This document shows positions 1-13,290 of a stretch of 64,000 nt of DNA, one piece after another. Origin of the DNA: Sipunculus nudus (Eukaryota; Annelida; Sipuncula; Golfingiida; Sipunculidae); the NCBI GenBank assembly GCA_026874595.1, contig CM049314.1, positions 60,181,300 to 60,245,299 on the forward strand. The letters are read 5' to 3'. The notes under the pieces were generated by a model. The model saw only the letters and a list, made by a program, of their open reading frames with translations, made no database searches and was not told the origin of the DNA. Made by a program: the position numbers and the translations under genes. How positions within the stretch are numbered: position 1 is the stretch's first letter; every line of letters starts with the position of its first letter.

Positions 1-84
1 TGAAAACATTCTGTAGCTGAAGATCCCTGTACACCAATTCTTCTTATGGACTGCTTTTTGTAGGCTAGGGTAGGGAATAGGAGT

Positions 85-345
85 CAAAGTCTGGTAGGGA
101 GTTAAAATCTGAGCGGGAGATTTTTCACGGTCGGCCACTACTTATGATGTACGCTATATAGGCTCAATGGGACGCTTGTGCCCACAGAGATGTATCACTC
201 ACAAATGAGTGCGTCTTTAGACGCATAGGAATTATAGCACAATCAGGACTATGAGGTGTTGGAGACAGCAGGGCGGGTGACAAGGGAATCCAAAATAACA
301 TGTTAGGAAGGGAGTGCTAGATCCCTGTCACATAGTCCCTTACTA
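85..345 (+). mobile_element. SINE-like element, copy 1 (body)
   Basis: Lies in an intron of SDR gene 1. The stretch AATCTGAGCGGGAGATTTTTCACGG ... CACTCACAAATGAGTG ... TTTAGACGCATAGGAATTA is collinear with 15750-15890. The tRNA-like head is poorly preserved here. It ends near the CCCTGTCACATAGTCCCTTACTAG stretch, matching CCCTTTCACGTAGTCC in copy 2. Confidence 0.55.
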
Positions 346-760
346 GAATTGAACTCTTCAGATACACGTAGTCAGGGGTTACAAGTTAATTAAGACAGCA
401 GGCAAATTGGAAGTAATTGCATGCACCAAAATAATGCGTTTAAAGAGTATTTTTATGTTTCATGATTTCCTTAACTGCCTTAAAGTCAGCCCTTGCATTC
501 TTCCTCACCTCGCTTTACGTCATGTCTAATTCCCCTGACTTTTAATCCTCATGCTTGATACGATATGTTTTGAACATGTCTATTTGTCAGGAGGTATTTG
601 GTAAAGTGTGTTCTTTGAGAGTGTAATAGGGACAGGCATCGTGTATTTGGTGTTCATCTTTAAAAACTTATCGCTGCAACTCGATGGTTGCGCTTTCTAG
701 CTTCAAATCGCTTTTGTTTAGACCAGTGCGCCCTGATCTGTGTCAACCTTTTATTTATAG

Positions 761-924
761 ACCTCATATGAATAAGTATGGGTACCACGTCTCCATCATT
801 GAACCTGGAGTCTTCGCCACCAACATTACCGACAATAACGTTACACGCAGCCGGGTCCAACAAGCGTATGATCGAATGTCTTCTGATGACCAAGAAGCAC
901 TTGGATCTGATTATGTTGACAAAA
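761..924 (+). CDS. SDR gene 1, penultimate coding exon
   Basis: The acceptor is TTATTTATAG at 751-760. The first base completes an Arg codon (phase 2). The exon encodes the segment containing SIIEPGVFATNIT, which corresponds to the strand carrying the conserved PG motif of the SDR fold (family knowledge), and ends near DYVDK before the donor GTAATT at 925. The open frame runs on past the donor, but the paralogue in gene 2 stops at the same codon, so the extension is intronic. Confidence 0.9.
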
Positions 925-2080
925 GTAATTATTCAAGGCAGTGTCAGTATCGGTTTGCTTTAGTATGTGTACCTTCAAAAAATAAAATAATATATAAGGT
1001 AAAATAATAATTTTGATAATAATAATAATACTATACAGACACCAAACATTTTGTTCTAAAATAGTCTGTACTTCATCATTTAAACAAATTGATAATTACG
1101 CAAACCTTTCTCAACTCCTCTTTACACCACTACATTACTAACAATGCATTACGTGCGATAGAATTTATAACAAAGAAACCCTGCAATCCGACTACCAAAC
1201 GCTTGCAAAGGTGTCTATCCCAGTTGTATGCAAATCAGATGAGACGACCAGGTCCATCAACCTAGGTATATTTTAGGCATAGGAATAGCCCTGCTTATGG
1301 AAACGGGTTTAAATGTGTTATATCTTACATTGGCCAAGTTTCTCACCAACATTCTTCGGCAGCCCTGTGGATAATTTGCGACCCCCTCAATCCCTCATTT
1401 TCGTTTCGGCATGCTGTGATGACTTCATTTCAGTCACATGATCCCTTTGCATAATGTTGAAATGCCTATATATAATCGATTAATAAAATTAAATCAATTA
1501 AACATAGATTCAAAGGTTATGTAAAATATAAAATTTTCATGATTACGCTATGGATGCATGGTGTATATTTCCTCCTTTACTTAATAATTGAAATAGCTCA
1601 ATTTTGGAGTGATGGCATGCAGTACGTAAGAGTACAGGCAGAGGCTAATCTATGTCATTTACTTAAAAAATCTTTGGTGAAGAGAATGCAGCCATATAAA
1701 GGAGTCGAAAGGAGCTTGTTTTGTCTTGGGTTCAATTTCGATGAAGAGTTTGAAAACTGGAAACATTCATACTTGAATTTAAATATTTATTTTAATTAAA
1801 AATATTTTATCAAACATGATCTATCACCATTTTTTCAGCCTTGATAAATGTGAAGAAACACATGGAGAAATCAGCCAACAAGAACTTGGACGAAGTGGTG
1901 GACGCCTACCAACACGCACTGTTCGCAGTGAACCCCAAGAAACGCTACAGTTGTGGGTGGGACAGCAAGTATGTCTTTATTCCAATGAGCTACATGCCTT
2001 CCTGGGTACAAGACTTCGTGTTCCCGGGCGTGATTCAAAACCTGTATCCAATGGCGGATCTAACCAAATTTAAAACATAA
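761..2080 (+). CDS. SDR gene 1 (RDH/17-beta-HSD6-like), 3' part only
   Basis: C-terminal part of a short-chain dehydrogenase/reductase of the retinol / 17-beta-hydroxysteroid dehydrogenase type. Two coding exons are visible, 761-924 and 1839-2080, joined by a 914-bp GT-AG intron in phase 1. The N-terminal cofactor-binding exon and the catalytic YxxxK exon lie left of the window, so activity cannot be judged here. Exon lengths (164 and 242 nt) and split-codon phases match gene 2 exactly, which makes this a tandem paralogue rather than a random ORF. The family normally oxidises or reduces retinoids or steroids with NAD(P)(H) at the ER membrane; the substrate here is unknown. A candidate AATAAA polyadenylation signal follows at 2135-2140. 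Confidence 0.9.
1839..2080 (+). CDS. SDR gene 1, last coding exon
   Basis: The acceptor is TTTTTTCAG ending at 1838; the terminal TAA is at 2078-2080. It encodes the C-terminal tail with LDEVVDAYQHALF, NPKKRYSCG and a final hydrophobic-aromatic stretch (PMSYMPSWVQDFV). The gene 2 last exon has the same length and shares VDAYxHALF, VNPKKRYSCG and SYMPS. In this family the C-terminal region forms the substrate-binding lid and a membrane-proximal segment. Confidence 0.92.
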
Positions 2081-3869
2081 ATTCGGGATATTGACAATTG
2101 GATTACATGTATTTGTGAATAATACTGATGATATAATAAATTTAATGGATTTCAGAGCGGTGTCAGAACTGTATAATGTTCGAAGGTTGCTGCATGATAA
2201 ATATATGGTTATGGTAGCTTTTAGAATACGCATATCTTTATCCCTTCAGTACATAACCTTCTGTATTAATGTTTTCTAAACTGAAAGCAAAACTATACGT
2301 AGGCTTAGGTGGTACACGATCGAAAGTTTCAGGTTTGCAAATGAAGGACACACCATATACCATCCAGTTATATTTGTTTATTCAGCGAGAGATTGGGGAT
2401 GGACATAGCTGAACAGGATATCTCAACCTCACTTTCAAAGTACTGATGATATATTTTTAGACATTTTGTGAATTATTAACTTAGGCATACTTACATACCC
2501 TTCGTTGGTATATTTGAATCTATACAAGGCTAAATTTACCAATGGTGAATTGCCGGTAAAAGTTTTTACTCATAAATAATATCAACCGCTTAGTTACTTA
2601 TCGGCAACGCAACAGGTGTCTTTGTTGTTTATGTCATAAAGATTCCGCATTCTTCGATGTAGATCCCAAAGGTTTACGGACATGCATTAACACACAAGAA
2701 ACTCCATTTAATTTTAGTTAAATATGTAATGTCAATTTCTAAAATGCACCAGTGTCCGCTTTTATGCCTTGAGTGATTCATGCCTCGCATTTGCTGATAC
2801 TTAAAGCAATATTTTATATGTTTATTTCCATCTTACTGTCCAGCAGGTGCTCCTCCGATGTTACACCATTTTGGGGTATGAGATTTAGCTTAACAGTCCT
2901 GTGTGGGCATCATGGTGGCTTATTGGGTATGAAAATATGGCATATGGTATATGGTTATCTCTAGTTTCCCTTCAAAATAAAACATTGAATACAATGAAAT
3001 ATATATTATAGTTGAACTATTGCAATAACTAATTTTGATATTTCGAGTTTGTATATATCTTCTCCTATGTGTTTTCTTCCTTTTGTTTATACAATTTGCT
3101 TGTGCTTGCAATAATCTGCCTAAGGGTGAATTTAAGAATGTTCTGTATTACATAATATGATTTATTTTCTTAAACTCTGCCCCATTGATTCATCAGTCCA
3201 ACTATTAGACTGTAATAAAGGACATGATACTTTGACTAAATTATGCCTTGATTCCCAAACTTCTTGTGGTTTACTTTATACTATTTCTATCCTGGAAATA
3301 AATATATATTTCTGACTATTGATGTTAGTTCTATATACATGGTGAGAGTTATATTTTAATGTCTTAATTTAGAAGGAATAAATTATTTGATTAAACCTTG
3401 TACCACGTGCATGCAATATCGACACATGTGAGTAACCCTATGGACAGGGCAAGAGCATATAGGACGCCATCTGGTAGAATACATATGGATTCTCAGTTGA
3501 AGACTTCTGTGCATTATCATGGATAAATCAGTTTTCATTGGAACTTCGCAACTACGTTATCCATTGCTGAACTTGATTTTTTTCTATAAAAACTAGGAAT
3601 CCCCCTTTCTTTCACCTGTAGCTTGACTTATTACGCTTTGTTCTATTCCCGCTGTACACGGTTTTTTGTTGTAATATTTATTTATCATTTACCAGTTAGC
3701 TAACCTGTACATCGGCATACCACCTGTTTAGATGCGCACGGTGTAATACTTGTCTGGGCAGAGCTCTTCATTTTGGACTAAAAATTTGGACTATTTTCAA
3801 GGGGACATGAATAATAAGTATTATGCCAAATACCAGAAGAAATATGAACAAATAAAAACAAATTGACTA
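2081..3869. other. Intergenic, nothing recognised
   Basis: AT-rich DNA downstream of SDR gene 1. Apart from the candidate AATAAA at 2135-2140 (part of the 3'UTR) no repeat or coding motif was recognised. Confidence 0.5.
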
Positions 3870-4630
3870 TTATATGGCAAAAAAAAACAAGGAAACAGAA
3901 AAAAATCATTAGCTGTGCAAACAAGGACCTCAACCGATATCAATATTGATGTATTGACTGATCATACAAGTAGCGAGGAGGTCGACCCTTTTCGCAACGC
4001 ACAGAAAACCCCACAATGTAAGAGGGCTGATGTTGAGGACTGTTTTCAAACAATGAAAGGCTCGCTTCTTATTGCAATAAATATAGGTAGAGATGAATCC
4101 AAACCTTAACTGCCACGGAAAATTGATAAATTAAAGGTAAAGTTGAATCAGATGAAAATTAAAATAGATAAAATAAAAACAGAGATTAAAGGACTACAGG
4201 AAGCTTACCAATTAGTACAGTCTCCGTATGAACATCTCGAAACACAGGTACATAAAACAATACAAATCAACGTTTATCACAACAAGAAAATGCTGAACTC
4301 CGCACATAAAAATACCACGATTAAATTGTAAACAGGAGAAGTAGAGGATTAATTTAATATTTGCTTGAACAATTTCGAACAGTACACATGAGAATTTAAT
4401 GTACGCATACGAGGGGTCCCCGAAACACCCTTGAGAGGACAGTTCACATATTGCAGCAAGTGTGCTGGTCAAATGCAGACCTCTGAGATATGAATGCACT
4501 ATAGAAGAAACTAAACAAACGGTATAAATCGCAAATCGCACAGGGATGCGCAACGTTAACCAGAAAGAAAGACAAATATAGTTAGTTTCTATAGCAGATT
4601 CCTTAGAAACAAAATACCATCTAGGGACCC
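3870..4630 (+). pseudogene. LINE ORF1-like relic
   Basis: Plus-strand fragments: a Lys/Glu-rich coiled-coil piece KIDKIKTEIKGLQEAYQLVQ at about 4158-4250, then NNFEQYT and, after a stop, EFNVRIRGVPETP at about 4366-4425. The coiled coil followed by an N-x-RIxGVPE box resembles ORF1 proteins of L1/Tx1-like LINEs. No reverse transcriptase follows within reach, and the frame is broken. Confidence 0.5.
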
Positions 4631-4789
4631 ATCGGTCCGATCCTCAGCTGAATTTGCCAATAAGAATAATTTCTTATAAGCCTTTAGAAAATGTGAGAGT
4701 AGTATCCTTGAACTTATCCTAAAAATCTGAGAACTTAGTATCTTAGGACTTTAATATTTTGATTTTCATAATAAACATTTTTTTAAAGT

Positions 4790-5115
4790 GGGTCCAGTGA
4801 CCTTTGCCTCTGACAACATAACCTCAAAATCTATAGATATGTTTCATTTTAGCAGGGTTTTGGATGAAATCTTTTGCTTAAATCCATCCACAATCTTTTC
4901 AAAGAAGTTGGTCTTGAGACCTTAACCTTTGCACTCATGACCCCTAAATCAGTAATGTTGGATCATATTAGTGTTGGGTCATAAATAAGTTAAGTTTTGA
5001 ACCAATATTCCAATCCAAAGTGTAGTTATCATCTAGAAAACGATGTGCGGACAGATGGCACCTGTGACCTTGACCTATTAGAAGGTGAGCAATATATGGA
5101 AGATTGAAGGTTTTG
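4790..5115. repeat. TGACCT-rich dispersed repeat
   Basis: Degenerate internal repetition of GTGACCTTTGCC, GACCTTAACCTTTGCA, GTGACCTTGACCTA together with ACCTCAAAATCTATAG and GGTTTTGGATGAAA. Such TGACCT-rich dispersed repeats are common in lophotrochozoan and cnidarian genomes. No coding capacity. Confidence 0.45.
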
Positions 5116-5566
5116 GATGAAAAGTTTTCTATTTTCTGGGATCTTGTTATCAATATCGGTAAATCATCGTCAGTGTTGCAGGGGGAGCGGCTGCTGCCCT
5201 TAACGTTCTGACTTAAAACTTCACCAAATACGGGTGAGGGATTGGCACAGGTTGTTTTGAAAGTGATTTATGGTAAAATCATATTTAGTAAAAAATGAAC
5301 TTATTAAGCAGATACGTTCGCACAGCTGTTCAAAGGTTACCTTATTTTGTAAATTGTTGGGCGTTAAGACGTTTGTTTTTTCATTGGGATGCGAATCAGA
5401 GGTACGTCGTTTAAGGCTGGACGAGCCCGGCTTCCGATGTAATTTTTTTTAAAGCCGATCTGAATTATGCGTTATAGGTCCTTGTATAAACTAAAATAAA
5501 ACAGGAAACTTATGGCTAGGATTAAACAATTAATGCTGACAAATCGTTTGTATACGATGGCCAGAT

Positions 5567-5625
5567 AGCCCCATTAAAACCATAATATATATTAATTAAA
5601 ACCATAATATATATTTATCATATGA
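5567..5625. repeat. Short tandem duplication
   Basis: TAAAACCATAATATATATTA occurs twice in direct succession (about 24-bp unit). Confidence 0.7.
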
Positions 5626-6736
5626 CAAAGAAAAAGCCGAAAAAATATAACTTTCAAAGATGAATTAACAGAAATAAAACATTATTAACAGCTAGCAGAG
5701 CAGAGGAGACATTTAACTTTCATTGGCAGAACTAAGATTGTAAAATCAATTGTTTGATCTCAGATTCAATACAGTTTCAAGTATTTCAATACCAAAAATA
5801 CACTAAAAAAGTCTGAATATTAAAACTTATAGTCTGGAATGGGAAAAGTGAAAAACTTTAAAGATAGATCATTATTCAGAATATTGATATAGTGGACATA
5901 TTTCTGATGATAGTGGTTCTTGGACAATTCTCTGGCGTTATAATATTTGAATAATATGTGCTTGCCACAAATGATATTTAACTCTTCATGTGACAATTAA
6001 TCGGTTTCAGAAGCAAATTTTTAATTTTAAATTGAGGTTTTTAAAGCTTGATATCAAATCAGATATAATGATAGTAATGTTTAAAATTATTATTGTTCCA
6101 TTCAAGCATAAAAACTTTAAATTTTAATTAAAACCCTTTTTCAGGCAGGTATTTTGTATATTAGGATTTTATAATGATAGAGGCCTTGCAGAAAAGGGGT
6201 ATTCTTCCACGATTTCTGTTGTCAGGAAATATGTTACAAAAATTATATTACAAATACACTGCAGGATGAGAATTCATCTTAGATTATCAATTTAAAATAG
6301 GACATCCTTCATGGATTGTAACACTAAGACTTTTATAGTTTCTACGGCACAAGTTCTTTAATAAATATATCCTTAAAGTAAGTAAATGTTTAATTGATAC
6401 GGTTGCAAAATGGAATACAGTTTTCCTTATTCCCTCTACATTGTGTTTAAATGGGAAATACAGATTTTTTTTCCTGTTCCTATAAGTTGACAAGTTAGAT
6501 ACAAATTTTTGCATGGTTTAATCGAAAAATTATATTTGATAATTAATGTACCTTTTTGTAAAATTGAAGTTAATGCAGCAGATTATATGTTTTGCTCTTG
6601 ACCTCTTGAAATCATTTAATGAATGGAAAGAAAGGAGAGAACAATATTTTAAAATATCCGTAAACAGGATAAAACATAATTCTTCTACTCGAAGAATTTC
6701 ATCAATATAATAAAATTATACTGATTATTGTAAAGC

Positions 6737-6739
<3 letters not shown>

Positions 6740-6782
<43 letters not shown>
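6740..6782. repeat. (AT)n microsatellite
   Basis: Uninterrupted AT dinucleotides, about 21 repeats. Confidence 0.97.
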
Positions 6783-6786
<4 letters not shown>

Positions 6787-8194
6787 CACTGATTGTTGAA
6801 AATCCTTCAAACAACTGTTGTATTGAAAATCACGCAAACAACGGTTGTATTGATGTTTTGTAAAAGATTCATATCCAGTGATATTGCTGACGATTTATTT
6901 TGTTTTATTTGGAATATGTTAAAATTTTAGTCTGAATTTTTATATTTAAATGTTGTATGTACTCGTCCAGAGTATGTTTAATTTCGGGGTGACAGCAGTG
7001 CATCTTGTGTTACTGGCAGTTCACATAACTAGAGCAGTGTGGCAGTCAGATGAATAAGCTGATCTATGTAAGTAATATTTCTTCATAAATTATTCCAATA
7101 AACCATTCTGCTTGTCATTGTTATCTAGAACAAACTGAATCACTCTGACCATGTAGAAGCTGTTTATTCTATTTATATAAGTCAATTTGATTTTAGGGAT
7201 AGACTAATTATTCACACATTCCAACATGTTCCAGAAAGCTCCTTTATCAATGTTGCGATTAATATGAGGAAACATATATGCCGGCAGTGTTGGAAGCGAC
7301 ATGTTTTATAAGCATTGTGCAAACTGGACAGATACTGCAATTTAGTCCAGAAAGTCCACTCTAAACGCAAGGTTACAACACTAGGTCTTCAAACAAGATT
7401 CCTTGAGAGTCTACGTTTCTGACTGCCAGAACTAATCTCTGTTGTAGCTGAAACGTTCTAAGAATGCTGACTCGTGACAAATATGGACATCGTTTCCTCG
7501 GTCGACAAACTTTCTTGGCAACAAGTAGAACGGTTCGGAAAATTAATGCCGTAATCTGAAGTAGATTAAAATGTTCCATGATGTGAAATCATGGCTCTGA
7601 AATTCAGTACTGAAATTATCTTCCCATTTCCCGAAAAACATTCTGCATCCCCTCCCACGCCCGCCATACCATAATCCTTCCCCCTTTTTATGATCAGTCT
7701 GTACCGTTACAGTTTTGTGAGGTCAAAGCTTGACAAGAGCATAACTACAGCTACTGTCTTTTGAGTACGACATAATCATTGGTGGATTGATGACAATACA
7801 AAATTTATTAAGATTAAATATAAAAGCCTGCTACAGTAAATTATATTTGAAGAAATTATATAGATTCCAACAGGATTAACTGTTTGTCCTGACCTTTGTT
7901 GATTGACCTGTTATAAGCAGGTATGAGTAAAAACTAACAACGCTACCACGTAAAACCAGGTTATCTGCTTCGGGGCTTTTTTTGTGATAGTATTTCGTTA
8001 AGAAATAAGTGGTTCTTTGCTTTGTTTCTAGCACATTTACACAAAAAAGGTATGAACATATTATCCTGAAATTTTGTAGAGGGTAGGGTGGGGGGGGGGG
8101 GTAAAGCAAATGAACAGTTCATTAAATTCTTGTAGATAATAAGGATCACAATAATATATTTCTTTCTGAATACAATCAAGATTAAGGGGAGATA

Positions 8195-8345
8195 TCTTTG
8201 TCCCCGTGTAGAATCCGCCTATTCATATGTATTTGTTCTTCCATTCACCAGATGAAATCGGTAACGGAAGCGTGACAGTGTTTATACACGGAAAATGTGC
8301 ACATGAACACGAAACTGATTCTGGCGGAGGGTTTTAGCCTATGAC
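8195..8345. repeat. Dispersed repeat pair, copy a
   Basis: CTTTGTCCCCGTGTAGAATCC ... TATGTATTTGTTCTTCCATT ... GGAAGCGTGACAGTGTTTATACAC is collinear with 12210-12330 (CTTTGTCCCCATGTTGAAGCC ... AGAAGCATGACCGTGTGTATACAC). Family unknown. Confidence 0.5.
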
Positions 8346-9414
8346 TGCAGAACCTGTTTGTTAATAGTCCTGGACAAGAGAAATTACGTATTGCCTCACA
8401 CACTATCCCCCCCCCCACCTTCCCAAACTGTGTTGAGGGTTTTAGGACTTCCCTTTTGAATCATATTTTTTAAACAACCCATTCATTTGCCGAAATGATA
8501 AGACCATGGTTATCCTGAAAAGATATTTCTTTTTGTACAGATTACAACGTACCTATAAACCAATAAAAATTATGTCAAACGGTGGTGTGCAACAGGTCTC
8601 GATTCTCAGTGGTGAACTAACCGAAAAGCCTTCAAATTAAAATTAGAGTGAATTTTCTTTTTTTTAGCGTTTGAATAAAAAAAACCCTGCTTCCTTTTGA
8701 GAGAGTGTAAATTGCTTTAGAGGTGTCATAATGGATAGGGAGGGTTTAATGCTGGAATTCTGCAGGAAACCCCCTTCCCTAAAAAAGTCGTCAAAGAATG
8801 GCAAATTATGCTATTCAAGAAATCAAAGTAGACGTGAGGCATATATAGGGTATACAAGGAATATTTCGTGAGAATGTTTTAACTCCGATAAACAACATGG
8901 GCCCAACATCATCATTGCCGGAGTTATGGCAATTGTATAAATAAGAGACTGCGAAAATACTCTGAAGAAATTGGATGACTATATAGAAAAGTGAAAGTTT
9001 ATGAAAGATAAAATTTGTATAAATTAAAGCTGAAAGGACACAATGAAAAACGATGTGTTAATTGTTAATTTGAAGGAAGTCTTTGGTATGATAACAAACA
9101 AATATATGTCATTATATCTACATGCACGCGAAAATGCAACTAAAAGCTGCCGATGAGAAAGCTGATAAGACAGGCCAGGCATATGGACTCCACCAGTATT
9201 AAATGCTTGTCTCGAGCTATGTTGATTGTCATCAGGTTGATCGGAAACTGATACTGCTCCCAGATAAACGTGAAGTTTATATCTTAGTGCGTAGGTTTGC
9301 AGCTGTGTCTTAAGTAAAATTTACGCCAAAAAAAGTATATTCGACATTTTATGAAAATTTGCAGAGGGTTAGCGTAAAACCGTATAAACAATCCATCAGA
9401 TTGTAATCAATATT
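8346..9414. other. Intergenic, nothing recognised
   Basis: No ORF, repeat or RNA motif recognised. Confidence 0.5.
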
Positions 9415-9960
9415 AGATTTTAAGCTCAGCTGAGTTAAAGTCACCTGAGCTATAGTTTGGATCCATTGTCCGGCGTCCGTCCGTCTGTCCGTGCGTGAGA
9501 CTGGCACGTTTTGAAACGTTTAGACCTACGAATAAAAATTCATCACACTGTTAGATGTCCACAAAACCTCCTAACAAACCAAAAACTGGACCACTGCGAC
9601 TTTGTTCCTTCAAGAAATTAAAAAAAGAAATACTAAATCTTCCATTTAAACCGTTTATCCCACCTCAGGACTGACAAGTATCAATACATGCCAGATATGA
9701 AGTCCATATTGTGTAATTTCTCGAAGTTATGGACCCGAACATAATGAACTTTGCAAAAAATGAGAAATGATCTTTTTTCATTGAACATGATAATTTTTAA
9801 GTCATAGTATGTATCCATGTCGATGGGGCAATAGGGTTTTTTTTTATTATTATTAACGCATTACCCAGAAACTTTTGGATATTTTTATGGGTCTTGGGTG
9901 CACTTCTTCTCAAGTATGTGTGTTACTCATGTCCTATTATCCCTGACAGGTGATTAATTT
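9415..9960. repeat. Dispersed repeat with AGCTCAGCTGAG arm and GTCCGTCC stretch
   Basis: Begins AAGCTCAGCTGAGTTAAAG, then GTCACCTGAGCTATAG and GGCGTCCGTCCGTCTGTCCG; the remainder is AT-rich with no ORF. The AGCTCAGCTGAG arm also appears at 35365 without the rest. This arm style is common in mollusc repeats (general knowledge). Confidence 0.5.
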
Positions 9961-11689
9961 TTGACGGTGTATTGACCCATGTCCTGTTATCCATAGCAAG
10001 CTGCTTTCAGGTTATTCACGTGGCCTGACCTCTCATGTCTTTCTTGTGATTGAAACTTTGGCTCCTTTAATTTGTTGTATTTATTCAGGTTCTGTGGGTT
10101 TAAGTGGTCTTGCTTGAGGTATACTGGACAGCTTGTGAGCTTCAGTGGGCAAGGAACTGTCTCAGGACAGAGTTGTGTGTGGAGCTCACGACTTGTTGTA
10201 GCTTGGCATTTCAATGGACGGGAGGATATAAAGGGAGATTAGCTGTTTCATGAACTATTGCCAACATTACAATACTTAAACACTGACATTTAATTCGCAA
10301 AATTATTTTGCCAGAGAGTGTGTGTATGAATTGACTTACCTTGGAACACCTGTAGACGACCTCTTGAACTCTGTGAGGAGATACCGGCCTGGTCTTATCA
10401 GATTTCTAGTGGTGGATCAATGAGAGGGGATATTATCTTTGGTCTTGGCAGTCTTTTGGTTGTAGGGTGGTATGACCAACCAGCGGAGGGCCATTTAGTC
10501 AATGTGTGTGTTAAGACTTTATGCATGTAATTCCTTAAAACCAAACAAAACCTAAATTCATGCAGCTCAGTATATGGTGATATGGTAATACTGTAAGTTT
10601 GCATGTTAAGACTCTGTAGTCTAATTGGTAGTTCAGTCTTAACAGCATTTCTCAAGATCCCGACTGTATTACTAAAGTTCAACTGTATACTATTTTTCTT
10701 GCATGTCCTCTATAAAAAATGAAATAAAAATGAAGAATATGGACCTCAATTAATTGTTACATGAGAAGTGAAGTGGTACCCCTAAAAAATATCTATAGTT
10801 TGACTTCAGAATATCAAAGTATATAGTAGTTCAGATGCTTAAGTGACAGAAACGGAATAGTTAAAATCTTGAGGTAAGAGGGGATTGTTTATTCTTACAG
10901 AGTTTAGTCTGTTTGTTTTGTCTTCCGTCTTGCATTGTGTGATGCCACTAAGGGTACGGGATTATGTAATCTGGGAACTGCAGGAATCTGCAGGAGACTG
11001 ATGCCTCTCAAATTTCCTCTCTTTTTATGCATTGAGTGTAATTAAACGTATAATTAAGCTCTTTGACTCTTTTAGTTTAAACCATAGCTGCATGTAAGTC
11101 AATCCTTATTTATTCCTCAAAAACTTGATATAAATGAACCTGAAGTCCGATCGTGTATCTGTATTTGACTGGAATATGACCGTGATACAGATGCACAGTT
11201 ATTCTCATATATACCCCCCCCCCCCCCAGGAAATGAATGGGATATAAGGCATTGTTTTTCCTAGATGTATATGCAGAGGTTTTGCTATTCCTACCATTCT
11301 CCCTCCCCTGCCATTGGGTCCTTGCACCTCTCACTAGGGGACATTAGTTTTATTCAAATTTGTAAAATGAATTGAATAAAAAATATTATTAGAAAAAAAA
11401 TTGAATTTAATTGAAACATTCTTGCCTCAAGAGAATAGGACAGAACGTGATCAGCTCTCTCTGTACATCATCTTTTGGTTATCATTATATACATATCAAT
11501 TATAAACTTTTTGCCATAAGCCCTTTCACAAAAAAAAACTTTCATATGCTGTATGTATATAGAATAATTTTATAAAAGAATGAAATTAGAAAGCAAAACA
11601 TTTTCAGATGTGTAATATTGCAAATGGATACGTTTATAAACTTTAAAACAAATGAATAAAATTTAGATCTAGTTTAAACTTCAAATTTT
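9961..11689. other. Intergenic, nothing recognised
   Basis: Contains a C14 run at 11214-11227 and short ORFs without motif. A phrase like CATGTCCTATTATCCCTGACA occurs twice (9928 and 9979), at the junction with the preceding repeat. Confidence 0.5.
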
Positions 11690-12190
11690 ATATTCCTGCC
11701 TCGGCAGAATAGGAGATTAAGTTATAAGCTTTGTTTGTCTACCAGTCTGTCTGTCCATGTTCAAATATTCAGTAAATGTTAATTCCCTTTTAACAGGTAT
11801 ATTTTAACTATACATTTGATAAAATTAAAAAAATATATATTCAATACTATATTATAAAACAGGTCCAAATAAAAAAAATGTGTAGACTGCTGAACTGTCA
11901 ATTTATCAAAAAGCCAACCGTTGATCATGGTGATACCATAGATTTTATGTTCACAAACTGCTCACATGCTTCAGTTTCAACATTAGGAAACACATGGACA
12001 GGTCACAAAATATTATTTGCAAAATCTCTTACTAATTAATACAACCTAATTATATTAACCAACCATGGCTATTTTAACCTCTTCTTCTAAGACTTTATAT
12101 CCATTGGATAATATTTTAGATTTTTACCTACAAGGTCAGCTTTAGCTGAGCACAATGATCCTTGGGCCCCTTGTTTCTGTTTCTTATTTA
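11690..12190. repeat. Related dispersed repeat in opposite orientation
   Basis: Contains CCAGTCTGTCTGTCCATG near 11740 and ends GGTCAGCTTTAGCTGAGCACAA ... TTGGGCCCCTTGTTTCTG at 12134-12180, a mirror of the arm at 9420. The interior is AT-rich without ORF. Confidence 0.45.
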
Positions 12191-12204
12191 AAAATATAAC
12201 AAAA

Positions 12205-12340
12205 GAGGAAGTCCTTTGTCCCCATGTTGAAGCCTCCCTTTAGTGTGTATTTGTACTGCCAAGTGGAATGGGTCACAGAAGCATGACCGTGTGTATACAC
12301 AAAAAAAGGGTACAATTGAACGATTGACTGAAAAAGAATT
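12205..12340. repeat. Dispersed repeat pair, copy b
   Basis: Diverged second copy of 8195-8345 in the same orientation. Confidence 0.5.
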
Positions 12341-12739
12341 CTGGTTTAGCGATTCAGAGTCCGATTGCAGATGTTCTGGCAATATATTTTCATGTTTGAG
12401 AGTCCCTTGAGATTGCGGGTGATAAAATGATTTGTGTGACGCGTTAAAAAATTCCAACACAAAATTGCCCATCAATACACATTGGGACGGTTACCCACTT
12501 GTTTTATAATGCTATGGTAGAGTGAACGCTCATTGTAATAAGGCACACCGGGGCCTAGCCCTCGGGTCAATAAGTTCATAAGTCACTAGTTCGGAAGTGA
12601 AGGGGCATGCCTGCGTAAAAGGCTTAGCTAACGTGTCGAAGCTAATGAATATTTGTTGGGGTACCAACCACTTTGCTCATTGTCAATTTTTTTTTTTTTA
12701 TAATTCATGCACCTCAGTAGCTTTTCGTAGAGTCAAGCA

Positions 12740-13290
12740 TAGAGGGGCTAAATTCCCGGCACATAACCCACTTGAAATGAAGCTGCCAACGAGGAGAGAT
12801 CGCCAGCTGGCAGAAGCCGCAGATCGTAAGGTTCGGATTGAAGACCCCTTTTTACCCAGGGTGAGACCACTACGGCGAGGCCGATAGCGTGGTGTGGGAT
12901 GGGGGGGGGGGGGGGGGGGCGCAGAGAGTGGGTATACCGTCCAGCTGAGTGAGGCGTAGAGTCGCAGAACAGCATCGGGAAGTCTGATGAGACACAGAAT
13001 CGCAGACCAGCACCGCACGGTCGACGCAGTGGTCGTTATCGAGGCCGAGAGAAGGCGCTGGAGTGTGGCCGGCGGAAGAGTGCGGTTCATCAGAGACCTG
13101 ACGAGAGGTATCGAGATACGGCTTGTGAGCTGGGGCACACGAGTCCAGCACAGAAGACCTGGGTCTTGGAAATGACGTCAGAGTACAGCTGATCATGTGG
13201 GCTTCCCCGGATTTCCAACAGATCTCGAAATTGTGTGTGTTTACACGAGCGCCTGGTTCAGACACATACACAACGTCGTCCCATGTGTGC
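12740..13290. other. GC-rich block with a G19 run
   Basis: About 550 bp clearly more GC-rich than the surroundings, with a homopolymer of 19 G at 12901-12919 and many CpG. Long overlapping ORFs on both strands (up to 146 codons) follow from the composition and show no motif. It could be a repeat fragment or a CpG-rich regulatory block; no adjoining gene supports the latter. Confidence 0.4.

Larger units (their letters stand above)
5116..8194. other. Intergenic, no gene recognised
   Basis: AT-rich DNA with the short repeats listed separately and a G12 run at about 8090-8101. No ORF with a motif. Confidence 0.5.

Noticed and set aside
684-1007. 107-codon ORF as an independent gene
   Set aside because: Only 761-924 matches the SDR family; both ends of the ORF lie beyond clear splice sites.
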